Of a DNA stretch of 64,000 bases, positions 1 to 9,262 are shown piece after piece (positions within the stretch are counted from its first letter, which is position 1; every line of letters begins with the position of its first letter). The stretch is from the NCBI RefSeq assembly GCF_030547245.1, contig NZ_JAUOQT010000007.1:62001-126000 (forward strand). The letters are read 5' to 3'. The notes under the pieces were generated by a model. It was not told where the DNA came from and did not search any database. It saw only the letters and a program-made list of their open reading frames with translations. The position numbers and the translations under genes are program-made. Source of the stretch: Oceanihabitans sp. 2_MG-2023 (lineage in GTDB: Bacteria; Bacteroidota; Bacteroidia; Flavobacteriales; Flavobacteriaceae).

Positions 1-1929
1 AATTTTGAACAGGGCAAACCTTGGCAATCTGAAAATTTATATGCGCCTTTCGATTTTGCAATTAAAAAAACTTCAGAAGAAATAAATAAAGAAAAGCTAC
101 TTATTGAAAAACAAGCAAGTTTGTATTTTAACTTAGAGGATAAAATAGAAAACAATGTTCGAATAAATTATAAAGCTGGTTTTTATGAGATTTTTCCAGA
201 TTCTCTTTCAGATGCATCTCTAAATAAATTATTTAAAACTGGTGAATTAATTTTAGATAATTTATATAATAATGGAGTATTAAGCGAAAACTATACTTTT
301 TCCGAAGATAAAAAAAGTGTTATTCTTAACGCACAAACTACAATTAAGCAAACGTTGTTTTCAAATTTAGTGAAACAAAAAGATCTTTCTTCTATAGTAA
401 ATAAAGTTTTAGCAGATAGGGAACAAGATTATTTTCAAACTCAATTTCTAGCCTTATTTTTTGATGTTGTAGAACCAAATCTCACCTATAATAAATCGTT
501 AACAGAAGGCGCTTTACTAGAAGATTTAAATAGAATAGCCTACACAAGAGGAAGTATAAAAAAAGAGACCTTAATTATCTCGAAAGGGGAAGTTGTAGAA
601 GGAGAGAAGTATCAAACTTTAGAGTCTTTAAAAAACGAATACAAGTCGCAAGTGTGGACTGCTTCAAACTATAATTGGGTTGTTTTTGCTTATACTTTAT
701 TAGTGGCATTAGCTTTATTAATGCTATTACTATTTTTAAGAAAATATAGATTAGATGTTTTTAATAACAACACTAAAGTTACTTTTATATTTTTTAATGT
801 TATTTTAATGGTATTGTTAACCACTTTGGTTATTAGCTACAATTCGAAATATTTATATGTAGTTCCAATTTGTATACTACCATTGGTTTTAAAAGCTTTT
901 TTTGATGCTAGACTCGGTTTGTTTACACATGTAATAACTGTTGTATTATTAGGGTTAATTGTGCCTAATAGTTACGAATACATGTTTTTACAAATTATAG
1001 CAGGTATTGTAACAATACTAACGGTTTCTGAGTTGTATAAAAGAGCGAATTTATTTATTTCGGTAGGACAAATAACACTTATTTATATCATTGCATATTT
1101 TGCGTTTTTTGTAATTCATGAAGGAAGTGTAGATGCCATACATTGGGAGACTTTTGGTTTATTTGTGTTATGTGGACTAGCAACACTATTTGTACAACCA
1201 CTTATATACGCTTATGAAAAATTATTTGGTTTAGTTTCCGATGTGTCTCTATTAGAATTGTCGGATACTAACTCAAAATTATTAAAAGAATTATCTAATA
1301 AGGCTCCAGGAACTTTTCATCATTCTTTAAACGTGGCTAATTTGGCTGAAGCTGCTGCGAATGAAATAGGAGCAAATGCTATGTTAATTCGAGTAGGAGC
1401 ATTGTATCATGATATTGGTAAAATGAAGAACCCTACATTTTTTACCGAAAATCAATCTACAGGAATAAATCCTCATGATGAATTGTCTTCTATTGAAAGT
1501 GCGAATGTTATAGTAGATCATGTTATAGATGGTATTGAAATAGCAAGAAAAAACAACCTTCCAGATCGTGTAATAGATTTTATTAGAACCCATCATGGTA
1601 CCAGCGTAGTTTATTATTTTTATAAAAAAGAGAAAGCTATAAATGAAGACATAAAGAAGGAAAACTTTATGTATCCTGGTCCTAAGCCATTTAGTAAAGA
1701 AACAGCAATATTAATGATGTGTGATAGTGTAGAAGCAGCTTCTAAAAGTTTAAAAGAACCAACATCTACCAAAATTGATAAATTTGTAGAGAATATAATA
1801 AATAAGCAAATGGAAGGCGAACAATTCTTGAATGCCAATATTACTTTTAAAGAAATTCAGTCTATAAAAAAAGTGCTAAAACACAAGCTTGCAAACATTT
1901 ATCATTTACGAATAGAGTATCCAGAATAA
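1..1929 (+). CDS. HD family phosphohydrolase, 7TM-HD (PgpH-like), 5' end outside window
   Basis: The reading frame is open from base 1, so the N-terminus and first membrane helix lie outside the window; 642 codons are visible. Order: extracytoplasmic 7TMR-HDED-type domain (starts with the family-typical GKPW and APFDF), about seven membrane helices (roughly visible codons 225-410), then a cytoplasmic HD domain with HHSLNVANLAE and HDIGKM (His-Asp at visible codons 470-471). Family knowledge: PgpH-type proteins are membrane phosphodiesterases that hydrolyse c-di-AMP to pApA. The substrate here is inferred from the domain layout only. A TTG at 121 could look like a start but is internal to the conserved domain. 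Confidence 0.9.
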   Translation, partial: NFEQGKPWQSENLYAPFDFAIKKTSEEINKEKLLIEKQASLYFNLEDKIENNVRINYKAGFYEIFPDSLSDASLNKLFKTGELILDNLYNNGVLSENYTFSEDKKSVILNAQTTIKQTLFSNLVKQKDLSSIVNKVLADREQDYFQTQFLALFFDVVEPNLTYNKSLTEGALLEDLNRIAYTRGSIKKETLIISKGEVVEGEKYQTLESLKNEYKSQVWTASNYNWVVFAYTLLVALALLMLLLFLRKYRLDVFNNNTKVTFIFFNVILMVLLTTLVISYNSKYLYVVPICILPLVLKAFFDARLGLFTHVITVVLLGLIVPNSYEYMFLQIIAGIVTILTVSELYKRANLFISVGQITLIYIIAYFAFFVIHEGSVDAIHWETFGLFVLCGLATLFVQPLIYAYEKLFGLVSDVSLLELSDTNSKLLKELSNKAPGTFHHSLNVANLAEAAANEIGANAMLIRVGALYHDIGKMKNPTFFTENQSTGINPHDELSSIESANVIVDHVIDGIEIARKNNLPDRVIDFIRTHHGTSVVYYFYKKEKAINEDIKKENFMYPGPKPFSKETAILMMCDSVEAASKSLKEPTSTKIDKFVENIINKQMEGEQFLNANITFKEIQSIKKVLKHKLANIYHLRIEYPE

Positions 1930-1955
1930 TTTTTTAAAAAAAGTAAAAAAAATGC

Positions 1956-1986
1956 TTGTGTTGTTTAAGATGAAAACTTACATTTG
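1956..1986 (+). promoter_or_regulatory. Probable promoter of the tRNA cluster
   Basis: TACATTTG at 1979-1986 fits the Bacteroidota -7 box TAnnTTTG. TTG at 1956-1958 is 20 bases upstream, close to the usual 19. It lies 44 bases before tRNA-Ser and after the stop of the HD protein. Confidence 0.55.
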
Positions 1987-2029
1987 CATCCGCGTTTAAA
2001 TATAAATGCGATGTTCATATAAAATTATT

Positions 2030-2118
2030 GGAGAGGTGCCTGAGTGGCCGAAAGGAGCGGTTTGCTAAATCGTCGTAGGTGGAAACACTTACCCAGGGTT
2101 CGAATCCCTGTCTCTCCG
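2030..2118 (+). tRNA. tRNA-Ser (anticodon GCT)
   Basis: An 89-base tRNA with the long variable arm of class II serine tRNAs. Acceptor stem GGAGAGG pairs with TCTCTCC (one G-U) and G is the discriminator base. Anticodon loop TTGCTAA gives GCT, reading AGC/AGU. The T arm carries GGTTCGAATCC. CCA is not encoded. First gene of a three-tRNA cluster. Confidence 0.96.
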
Positions 2119-2147
2119 CAATTTTCAAATTAATTTTTGATAACCTT

Positions 2148-2222
2148 CGGGGTGTAGCGTAGCCCGGTTATCGCGCCACGTTTGGGACGTGGAGGCCGCA
2201 GGTTCGAATCCTGCCACCCCGA
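2148..2222 (+). tRNA. tRNA-Pro (anticodon TGG)
   Basis: A 75-base tRNA. The acceptor stem CGGGGTG/CACCCCG is fully paired with discriminator A. Anticodon stem CCACG/CGTGG encloses loop TTTGGGA, giving TGG (proline CCA). The T arm carries GGTTCGAATCC. It lies 29 bases after tRNA-Ser, in the same transcript by inference. Confidence 0.96.
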
Positions 2223-2251
2223 CACTGTTTTCGTAGAAACATAAAAACTAC

Positions 2252-2325
2252 GGGCTCTTAGCTCAGCTGGATAGAGCACCTCCCTTCTAAGGAGGCGGTC
2301 TCAGGTTCGAATCCTGAAGGGCTCA
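2252..2325 (+). tRNA. tRNA-Arg (anticodon TCT)
   Basis: A 74-base tRNA. Acceptor GGGCTCT pairs with AGGGCTC with two G-U pairs; discriminator A. Anticodon stem CCTCC/GGAGG encloses CTTCTAA, giving TCT (AGA codons). It is the last intact tRNA of the cluster. Its 3' part and terminator are duplicated beyond the next gene (2651-2717). Confidence 0.96.
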
Positions 2326-2362
2326 CTTAAAGCTTCACAGAAATGTGAGGCTTTTTTGTTTT
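2296..2362 (+). repeat. 67-base direct repeat, copy A (tRNA-Arg 3' part plus terminator)
   Basis: Bases 2296-2362 are identical to 2651-2717. The repeat covers the variable loop, T arm, 3' acceptor strand, trailer and terminator of tRNA-Arg. The two copies bracket the GIY-YIG gene. A further 8-base match (ATAGAGCA, 2271-2278 and 2625-2632) lies upstream of each copy at nearly equal spacing. Confidence 0.95.
2331..2362 (+). terminator. Rho-independent terminator of the tRNA cluster
   Basis: AGCTTCACA and TGTGAGGCT form a 9-bp stem (one G-U) closed by a GAAA tetraloop and followed by six T. It ends only 14 bases before the ATG of the GIY-YIG gene, so that gene has little room for its own promoter and may depend on readthrough. 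Confidence 0.88.
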
Positions 2363-2364
2363 AA

Positions 2365-2650
<286 letters not shown>

Positions 2651-2680
<30 letters not shown>

Positions 2681-2717
2681 CTTAAAGCTTCACAGAAATG
2701 TGAGGCTTTTTTGTTTT
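2651..2717 (+). repeat. 67-base direct repeat, copy B
   Basis: Exact copy of 2296-2362, located 355 bases downstream and immediately behind the altered anticodon arm of the tRNA remnant. It includes a second copy of the terminator. Confidence 0.95.
2686..2717 (+). terminator. Duplicated tRNA terminator behind the GIY-YIG unit
   Basis: Same 9-bp stem with GAAA tetraloop and T run as at 2331-2362. It would end any transcript that reads through the first terminator into the GIY-YIG gene. Confidence 0.85.
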
Positions 2718-2740
2718 TATGGTTTTTTTATTTAGTAATA

Positions 2741-2772
2741 AAAAAAGCTTCCAATTTCTGGGAAGCTTTTTT
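2741..2772. terminator. Bidirectional terminator
   Basis: A perfect 12-bp stem (AAAAAAGCTTCC / GGAAGCTTTTTT) with an 8-base loop between the plus-strand tRNA unit and the end of the minus-strand gene at 2791. A/T runs on both sides let it serve both directions; for the minus-strand gene it is 18 bases past the stop. Confidence 0.88.
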
Positions 2773-2790
2773 TGTTTGTAATAAAGTTAC

Positions 2791-3912
2791 TTATTGTATA
2801 ACTTTTTTAAATGTCTTTCTGCGTTTAATAATTTTAGGATTAAAGTGTTTCCAAATTTGTTGTATAGCAATATTGTTTGCTAATTCTGGAGTTCGTATAC
2901 AGTTTTCTATTCCTAAGGCATCAAAAGTTTTGTAGCATTCATTAAATATAATTGCTGTAATACCTTTGTTTTGGTATTCTGGAGCAATTCCTATTAAATA
3001 AAAAATAACATCTTTACTTTCTCTTTTAGCTTTTAGAAGTTTTAAAAAGCCAAAAGGAAAAAGCTTTCCATTAATTTCTTGTAACACTTTAGAGAAGGAA
3101 GGCATAACTATCGCAAAAGCAATCATTTTATCGTCTTTATCGAAAACAAATTTTATGAATTCTGGATTAATAAAACTAATAAACTTCTTTTTAAAATATG
3201 CTTTTTGTATATCTGTTATTTCAACAAAAGAAGATAGAGACGCATAAGATGTATTAAACAAATTAAACATTTCATCGACATATGGCATAACTTCTTTTGT
3301 TTGCGTAAAATTACGCGCTTTAACTTTGTAGCGTTTTTTAATTAAATCATTTGCTTTTGTAAAAGAGGTTGGATCTATATTTCCAAAAGGAAAACTGCTT
3401 TCTATCCATTCCTTTTCTGGTAGGTAGTTATGCTTTTCTAAATGTGTTACGTAATAGGGGTGATTATACCAAGTAATCATAGTACCAATAACATCATAAC
3501 CTTCGGTTAAAACACCAACTTTATCTAGATTAGAAAACCCTACAGGACCTTCTGTATACTCTAAATTATTTTGCTTGCCAATTTCTGCAACTTTGTCTAA
3601 AAGCGCTTTAGATACATCTAAATCATCCACAAAATCAAACCAACCAAAACGCATTTTCTTTTCATTTTGGTTATTAACTTCAAGCCAATTAATAATTGCA
3701 GCAACGCGTCCTACAATTTCGTCGCCTTTGTAGGCAAGAAAAAAATAGGCATCTGCATCGTTAAAAACAGGGTTTTCTTTTTTGTCGAAAGTTTTTAATT
3801 CTTGCGAAATTATTGGCGGTACCCAATATTTAGAATTCTTATAAAGCTGGAATGGAAATTTAACAAATGCTTTAAGCTCTTTCTTTGTGTGTACTTGTTT
3901 TATGGTAATCAT
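2791..3912 (-). CDS. GNAT-like acyltransferase of unknown substrate
   Basis: A 373-residue soluble protein with no signal peptide. The C-terminal third looks like a GNAT fold: the stretch FYLIGIAPEYQNKG (about residues 306-319) fits motif A, where acetyl-CoA pyrophosphate is bound. The N-terminal part opens with a second GNAT-like stretch including GDEIVGRVAAII. Family members in Flavobacteria are usually annotated only as hypothetical or N-acetyltransferase. It starts 15 bases after the outer-membrane gene on the same strand, so the two likely form an operon ending at the terminator at 2741-2772. The substrate is not predictable. Confidence 0.7.
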   Translation of the reverse strand: MITIKQVHTKKELKAFVKFPFQLYKNSKYWVPPIISQELKTFDKKENPVFNDADAYFFLAYKGDEIVGRVAAIINWLEVNNQNEKKMRFGWFDFVDDLDVSKALLDKVAEIGKQNNLEYTEGPVGFSNLDKVGVLTEGYDVIGTMITWYNHPYYVTHLEKHNYLPEKEWIESSFPFGNIDPTSFTKANDLIKKRYKVKARNFTQTKEVMPYVDEMFNLFNTSYASLSSFVEITDIQKAYFKKKFISFINPEFIKFVFDKDDKMIAFAIVMPSFSKVLQEINGKLFPFGFLKLLKAKRESKDVIFYLIGIAPEYQNKGITAIIFNECYKTFDALGIENCIRTPELANNIAIQQIWKHFNPKIIKRRKTFKKVIQ

Positions 3913-3927
3913 AAAATCAATAGTTCT

Positions 3928-4932
3928 TTATTCTTCATCAAAATTCTGTTCTTGCTTTTCTCTATTGTTCTTTTTAGATTTTCTAGATTCTTTATTTCCT
4001 TTTTTACCTTTTTCTTTTTTACTTTTCTTACCATTTCCAAGTTCACCACCATTATCTATTTCTTTATCTTGATGAAAATCTAATCTATAAGATGCGCCAA
4101 CAGTAACTCCAAAAACAGAAGGAGTGTCTTTAGTGTTTAGTGTTAGTGCAGTATCTAATTGAAAATTTCTATTCCAAAGATATGCACCTCCAAATCGAAT
4201 TAAGTTATCTGCGTAAAAATCACTGCTTATTCCTTGAGCCTCACCAAAAACAACCCATTGTTCGTTTATAGATTTGGTAAGTGTTAATATATAAGAAAAA
4301 TCAGATTGATCAGTACCAATCCTATCTTTTACAAAGTTCATAACATATACCCATCCACCTGCAAAGTTGTTTTGAGTTGCAACCATGATTTTTGGACTAA
4401 ATCCTTCTACACCATACGCTGTGAACGGATTATCTTTAGTGTCAAAATTTGCACCAACATAAACTGCAACAGCAGGAACTAAGGACTTCCATTTAAATTT
4501 ATGGTTCGCATTCCAGCTATATATGTTTGGTTTTTCATCTCCTGCTTTTTTGTACGGATCGTAGACTAGGTATTTTGCTCCAATAGTAAGTGTTTTAAAA
4601 TTACTGAATTTGTCTTCGTTAGCAACTGTATTTGTAAAAGTTCTTTTAGTAGATTGATAAGTCCCTTCAATATTAAGCTCTAATTGCTCCCATAATAAAC
4701 CATATCTAGCGGTGAAATCGATACCAAAACTTTTGTCATCTCGTTTTAAACGTGAATGGTTTTCATTTAACATATATGGTCCTGCTTCAAATTGAATAAC
4801 ATTTGTGCCTACTGAAAATGCACTTTTAGAAACACCTGGTCTGTTAGAGTTTATTACTTCTGTATATTGTGAGTATCCAGAAAGCGAAACAGAAAAAGCA
4901 AAAATTGCTATATAGAATTTTAAGAACTTCAT
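3928..4932 (-). CDS. Outer-membrane beta-barrel, phenol MetA-degradation-like family
   Basis: A 334-residue protein. Residues 1-22 form a signal peptide ending GYSQ. A series of alternating amphipathic strands and a family-like early NRPGVSKSAFSVGTNVIQ region match the MetA-pathway transporter-like group common in Flavobacteria. The last ~45 residues are a charged Lys/Glu tail (repeated KKSKK and KKNN) after the final strand (SYRLDFH), probably exposed in the periplasm. The transported substrate is unknown. First gene of the operon with the GNAT-like gene, transcribed from the -7 box at 4955-4962. Confidence 0.72.
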   Translation of the reverse strand: MKFLKFYIAIFAFSVSLSGYSQYTEVINSNRPGVSKSAFSVGTNVIQFEAGPYMLNENHSRLKRDDKSFGIDFTARYGLLWEQLELNIEGTYQSTKRTFTNTVANEDKFSNFKTLTIGAKYLVYDPYKKAGDEKPNIYSWNANHKFKWKSLVPAVAVYVGANFDTKDNPFTAYGVEGFSPKIMVATQNNFAGGWVYVMNFVKDRIGTDQSDFSYILTLTKSINEQWVVFGEAQGISSDFYADNLIRFGGAYLWNRNFQLDTALTLNTKDTPSVFGVTVGASYRLDFHQDKEIDNGGELGNGKKSKKEKGKKGNKESRKSKKNNREKQEQNFDEE

Positions 4933-4954
4933 GTTTTATGGGTTTATTTGGCTT

Positions 4955-4962
4955 CAAATATA
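4955..4962 (-). promoter_or_regulatory. -7 box upstream of the outer-membrane gene
   Basis: CAAATATA on the plus strand reads TATATTTG on the minus strand, a match to TAnnTTTG, 22 bases before the start codon. No TTG is found at the expected -33 distance. Confidence 0.45.
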
Positions 4963-5016
4963 TATATTTTATATTTTTTTTAAGTATTTATAAGATAAAT
5001 TAAGACTTAAGAATTG

Positions 5017-5024
5017 TATTTTTG
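5017..5024 (+). promoter_or_regulatory. -7 box before the DUF4834-like gene; decides its start
   Basis: TATTTTTG fits TAnnTTTG. It overlaps a possible TTG start codon at 5022, so transcription would begin after that codon; the ATG at 5040 is then the start. No -33 TTG at 19 bases. Confidence 0.45.
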
Positions 5025-5039
5025 TTAAAAAATGATTTT

Positions 5040-5315
5040 ATGTTGCAATTAGCATCTGTTACTGGAGTTGTAAAAATTATCTTAATCATACTTTTAATCT
5101 ATTATGGTGTGAAAATTTTATCAAGAATATTTGCTCCTATTTTATTAAAATTTATTACCAAAAAAGCGGAACAGCGTTTTGGTGAACAGTTTGGTGGTTT
5201 TAGAAATCCACAACAAACAAAAAAAGAAGGAGAAATTACTATAGATAAAATGCCAGAGAATAAATCTTCTAATAAGAATGTTGGCGAATATGTAGATTAC
5301 GAAGAAGTAGAATAA
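5040..5315 (+). CDS. Small membrane-anchored protein, DUF4834-like
   Basis: A 91-residue protein with one membrane helix (about residues 7-27, VVKIILIILLIYYGVKIL), then a short amphipathic part and a polar Lys/Glu/Asn tail ending in acidic residues. Size and layout match DUF4834 proteins of Flavobacteria, which have no known function. The ATG at 5040 was chosen over a TTG at 5022 because of the promoter box at 5017-5024. It precedes the YfhO gene by 118 bases on the same strand. Confidence 0.68.
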   Translation: MLQLASVTGVVKIILIILLIYYGVKILSRIFAPILLKFITKKAEQRFGEQFGGFRNPQQTKKEGEITIDKMPENKSSNKNVGEYVDYEEVE

Positions 5316-5433
5316 TGCTATTTTTTTTATTCTTTGTACTTCTATAAAAATTCCAAAATATTAGCTTCACATAAATTGGCTTAGTTTCAAAAATTATGAT
5401 TATTTTTCAAACTTATTGTTATACATATAATTC

Positions 5434-7839
5434 ATGCAGTTTTCTATAAAAAAAGTACTTCCTCATTTTCTTGTTCTAGTTGGTTTTGTAATTCTTTCAC
5501 TTGCATATTTTAGCCCTGTTTTAAAAGGAAAGCAAATTTTTCAAAGTGACATCATGCAATATACAGGGATGGCTAAACAGCAAATCGATTATAGAGCAAA
5601 CACTGGAGAAGAAACCTATTGGACCAATAGCGGATTTGGAGGTATGCCAACCTATATGCTTGGTGCAAAATACCCGCATAACTACATAAAAAAACTAGAT
5701 TTAACTTTACGTTTTTTGCCTAGACCAGCAGATTATTTATTTCTGTATTTTATAGGCTTTTATGTGCTATTGTTAGTTTTAAAAGTAGATTTTAAACTAG
5801 CAGCTTTAGGAGCTTTAGCATTTGGTTTTTCTACCTATCTCATAATTATTTTAGGAGTTGGACATAATAGTAAAGCACATGCTATTGCATATATGCCATT
5901 AGTTTTAAGTGGAATAATTCTCACTTTTAGGCGAAAATATATAGTCGGATTTTTACTAACAACTGTTGCTATGGCTTTACAGTTGGTGGCTAATCATCCG
6001 CAAATGACATATTATTTAATGTTATTGGTTATTATTTTAGGAATTGCCTATTTAATAGATGCTTACAACAAAAAAGTGTTGCCACATTATTTTAAATCTG
6101 TTGGTTTGTTAGTTGTTGCTGTTATTTTTTCTTTAACATTAAATGCAACGAACCTTTTGGCTACGCAAGATTATGTAAAGGAAAGTACTAGAAGTAAAAG
6201 CGAATTAACTATTAATCCAGATGGATCACCAAAAGAAATAACCTCTGGACTTAGTAAAGAGTATATAACAGAATATAGTTACGGGTTTTTAGAATCTTTT
6301 AATCTATTTATCTCCAGAATTGTTGGTGGCGGAAATTATGAAAATGTAGGTAAAGACTCTGCTTATTTTGATTTATTAGTTGCTAAAGGAACCCCTCCTT
6401 TACAAGCAAAAGAATATGCAAAAGAAGCTCCTACTTATTGGGGAAATCAACCAATTGTTGAAGCTCCTGCTTATGTTGGTGCTGTTGTAATTTTTCTATT
6501 TGTTTTTGCGCTTTTCTTGGTGAAAGGACGATTAAAATGGTGGATTGTAGGCGGAACCATTTTCTCCTTATTACTTTCCTATGGAAAAAATTTAGGCTTA
6601 CTTACAGACTTTTTTATTGATTATGTACCACTATATAGTAAGTTTAGAGCTGTTTCTTCTATTCAAGTAATCTTAGAATTATGCATTCCTATTTTAGCTA
6701 TATTTGGTTTAACTAGGCTATTTAACAATTTTGAAAAAGATGAAGAAAAGCTTAAAGCTTTAAAATATACTGTTGGTATAACTGCTGGAATTGCTATTTT
6801 GTTTTTACTCTTTAAATCTGCTTTTAATTTTTCTGGTGTAAATGATGCATTTTTCAAACAAAAATATGGTCAGCAGTTTATAGATGCTGTTCGAGAAGAC
6901 AGAAAAATGTTGTTTTCAAAAGACACTATTAGAACGCTTATTTTAGTGCTACTTTCTGCCGGAACTATATTTATGTTTTTAAAGAAAAAATTATCCGAAA
7001 ACTTAGTAATTGTAGCTTTTGCAATATTGATAGTTTTCGATTTAGTTTCAGTAGACAGACGCTACGTCAATAATAACGATTTTGTTTCTGCCTTAAAGGT
7101 TAAAAAACCATATCAAGCAAATCCTGCAGATATTGAAATTCTTAAGGACACTACACATTTTAGAGTTTTTGATCTTACTGATAATTACTCCAGAGCATCC
7201 TTTTTTCATAATTCATTAAGTGGTTATCATGCTGCAAAAATGAGGCGCTATAACGAGCTTTTCAATTTTCATATTACTAAAAACAATATGAATGTTTTAA
7301 ATATGCTAAATACCAAGTATATTATTGCAGAAGAAGAAGGAACTATTTTTCCGTTTACCAATACAGATGCGAATGGAAACGCTTGGTTTATTGAAGAATT
7401 AGAGCAAGTTGCAACTGCTAATCAAGAAATTATAGCTTTAGATAGTTTAGACACAAAAAGAAAAGCTGTGTTTCTTAAAACGGAAGCTATTAATGGGAAT
7501 ACAAGCTTTAAAGTAGATTCTCTTTCAAACATTACTTTAAAAGAATATAAGCCTAACTATATTAAATATCAGTCAAATAATAACAATCCTGGGTTTGCTG
7601 TATTTTCTGAAGTCTATTTTAAAGAAGGATGGAATGCATATATTGACGGAAAATTAGAAAAACATTATAACGTAAATTATGTATTACGTGGTATGAAAAT
7701 ACCAGCAGGACAGCATATAGTAGAATTTAAATTTGAACCAAAAGTTATACAAACAGGTAGTACAATTACCTTAACAAGTTCTATTCTTTTCGTTTTACTA
7801 TTTATAGGGGGATTGTTTTTTATATTTAAGAAAAAGTAG
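5434..7839 (+). CDS. YfhO family multi-membrane protein
   Basis: An 801-residue protein with a dozen or so hydrophobic helices, a large extracytoplasmic C-terminal region (about residues 550-770) and a final helix ending FIFKKK. Early motifs FQSDIMQYTGM and NSGFGGMPTYM and the late GWNAYIDG are typical of the YfhO/GT-C-like family. In Gram-positive bacteria YfhO proteins transfer sugars onto envelope polymers from a lipid carrier; the role in Bacteroidota is not established. It is followed by a glycosyltransferase and a flippase on the same strand, which supports an envelope glycan role (inference). Confidence 0.88.
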   Translation: MQFSIKKVLPHFLVLVGFVILSLAYFSPVLKGKQIFQSDIMQYTGMAKQQIDYRANTGEETYWTNSGFGGMPTYMLGAKYPHNYIKKLDLTLRFLPRPADYLFLYFIGFYVLLLVLKVDFKLAALGALAFGFSTYLIIILGVGHNSKAHAIAYMPLVLSGIILTFRRKYIVGFLLTTVAMALQLVANHPQMTYYLMLLVIILGIAYLIDAYNKKVLPHYFKSVGLLVVAVIFSLTLNATNLLATQDYVKESTRSKSELTINPDGSPKEITSGLSKEYITEYSYGFLESFNLFISRIVGGGNYENVGKDSAYFDLLVAKGTPPLQAKEYAKEAPTYWGNQPIVEAPAYVGAVVIFLFVFALFLVKGRLKWWIVGGTIFSLLLSYGKNLGLLTDFFIDYVPLYSKFRAVSSIQVILELCIPILAIFGLTRLFNNFEKDEEKLKALKYTVGITAGIAILFLLFKSAFNFSGVNDAFFKQKYGQQFIDAVREDRKMLFSKDTIRTLILVLLSAGTIFMFLKKKLSENLVIVAFAILIVFDLVSVDRRYVNNNDFVSALKVKKPYQANPADIEILKDTTHFRVFDLTDNYSRASFFHNSLSGYHAAKMRRYNELFNFHITKNNMNVLNMLNTKYIIAEEEGTIFPFTNTDANGNAWFIEELEQVATANQEIIALDSLDTKRKAVFLKTEAINGNTSFKVDSLSNITLKEYKPNYIKYQSNNNNPGFAVFSEVYFKEGWNAYIDGKLEKHYNVNYVLRGMKIPAGQHIVEFKFEPKVIQTGSTITLTSSILFVLLFIGGLFFIFKKK

Positions 7840-7844
7840 CTATC

Positions 7845-7863
7845 ATTCCTGTAAAACAGGAAT
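7845..7863. repeat. Short intergenic hairpin (ATTCCTGT/ACAGGAAT)
   Basis: A perfect 8-bp inverted repeat with an AAA loop just after the YfhO stop. It resembles the small CATTCCTG...CAGGAATC palindromes that are scattered between genes in many Bacteroidota. A related partial sequence occurs near 36103-36125. No T run follows, so it is probably not a strong terminator. Confidence 0.5.
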
Positions 7864-7912
7864 CCACAATAGTTTCAATTTTTAAGATTCTTGCTTTTAA
7901 AGGAATGTCAAA

Positions 7913-9202
7913 ATGAATAAAAAAAAAGTACTTATTATAAGCTATTACTGGCCACCAGCTGGAGGGCCAGGAGTACAGCGTTGGCTTAAATTTGTAAAGT
8001 ACTTACCAGAATTCAACATAGAACCTATTGTTTATATTCCTCAAAACCCTAGTTATCCTTTAATAGATGAAAGCCTTGTTGAAGAAGTGTCTAATGCAAC
8101 GACTATACTTAAACAACCTATTAGCGAACCTTATAAGTTAGCAGGAATTCTTTCTAAAAAAAACACAAAATCTATTAGTAAAGGCTTGATTCCTGATGTA
8201 AAAAAGCAAAGTATTTTACAGCGTTTATTATTGCTTATTCGTGGTAATTTCTTTATTCCAGACGCTAGAAAAGGTTGGGTAAAGCCATCGGTAAATTATC
8301 TTTCTACTTACATAAAGGACTATCATATTAATACAATTATTACAACAGGACCACCACATAGTCTTCATTTAATAGGCTTGAAACTTAAAGAGAGGTTAGG
8401 AGTAAATTGGATTGCAGATTTTAGAGATCCTTGGACAACTATTGGCTACCATAAAGAGTTAAAGCTTACCAGTGCTTCCAAACAAAAACATATCGATTTA
8501 GAACGTAAAGTTTTGCAAACTGCAGATCAAATTATTGTAACAAGTACAATAACAAAATTAGAGTTTCAAGAAAAAACAAAGCAACCAATAGCAGTAATTA
8601 CAAATGGTTATGATGTTGAAAAAACAAAAGCAATTTCATTAGATGAAAAATTTACATTAGCACATATTGGTTCTTTATTAGCAAAAAGAAACCCGGAAGT
8701 TTTATGGAGAGTTTTAAATGAATTAATAACAGAGAATAATGAATTTGCAAAACAGTTTCAGTTAAAATTAGTTGGAGCTGTTAGTCCAAATGTAATTAAT
8801 AGTATTGAGCGTTATGGGTTAACTATTCATTTAGATATGGTTGGATATGTTTCACATAGTGAGGCAATTATGTTTCAGAAGGAATCGCAATTATTGTTGC
8901 TGATTGAAATCGATTCAGAAGAGACCAAATGTATCATTCCTGGGAAATTATTTGAGTACATGGTTTCTAACAGGCCTATAGTTGCATTTGGTCCAAAAGG
9001 AACAGATGTAGAAAAAATTATAGTAGAAACCAATACCGGAAATTATTTTATTTATTCGGATTATGAAAAATTAAAAAGTGTAATTTTAATGCATTTTAAA
9101 GCATTTCAAGAAAACAAACTAAAATCGAATGCTATTGGATTGCAAAAATATAGTAGGAGAGAACTTACTGGTAAATTAGCAGAATTACTTCGTGAAAAAT
9201 AG
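7913..9202 (+). CDS. Glycosyltransferase family 4 protein
   Basis: A 429-residue GT-B enzyme. The N-terminal domain opens with IISYYWPPAGGPGVQRWLKF (acceptor side, glycine-rich loop). The C-terminal domain has AHIGSLLAKRNPEVLW and PGKLFEYMVSNRPIVAFGP, where the conserved Glu and Pro-Gly contact the nucleotide sugar in GT4 enzymes. No membrane helix is evident. It lies between the YfhO gene and a flippase on the same strand, so it probably adds a sugar to a lipid-linked glycan at the inner membrane. Donor and acceptor are unknown. Confidence 0.85.
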   Translation: MNKKKVLIISYYWPPAGGPGVQRWLKFVKYLPEFNIEPIVYIPQNPSYPLIDESLVEEVSNATTILKQPISEPYKLAGILSKKNTKSISKGLIPDVKKQSILQRLLLLIRGNFFIPDARKGWVKPSVNYLSTYIKDYHINTIITTGPPHSLHLIGLKLKERLGVNWIADFRDPWTTIGYHKELKLTSASKQKHIDLERKVLQTADQIIVTSTITKLEFQEKTKQPIAVITNGYDVEKTKAISLDEKFTLAHIGSLLAKRNPEVLWRVLNELITENNEFAKQFQLKLVGAVSPNVINSIERYGLTIHLDMVGYVSHSEAIMFQKESQLLLLIEIDSEETKCIIPGKLFEYMVSNRPIVAFGPKGTDVEKIIVETNTGNYFIYSDYEKLKSVILMHFKAFQENKLKSNAIGLQKYSRRELTGKLAELLREK

Positions 9203-9262
9203 AATTAGCAAAAATGTAGTAACTTGCTTTTTGGAATTTAAATTTAGGGATTATATAATAAT

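Noticed and set aside
2711-2935. 74-residue plus-strand ORF after the tRNA remnant
   Set aside because: It runs across the bidirectional terminator and into the 3' end of the GNAT-like gene in antisense.
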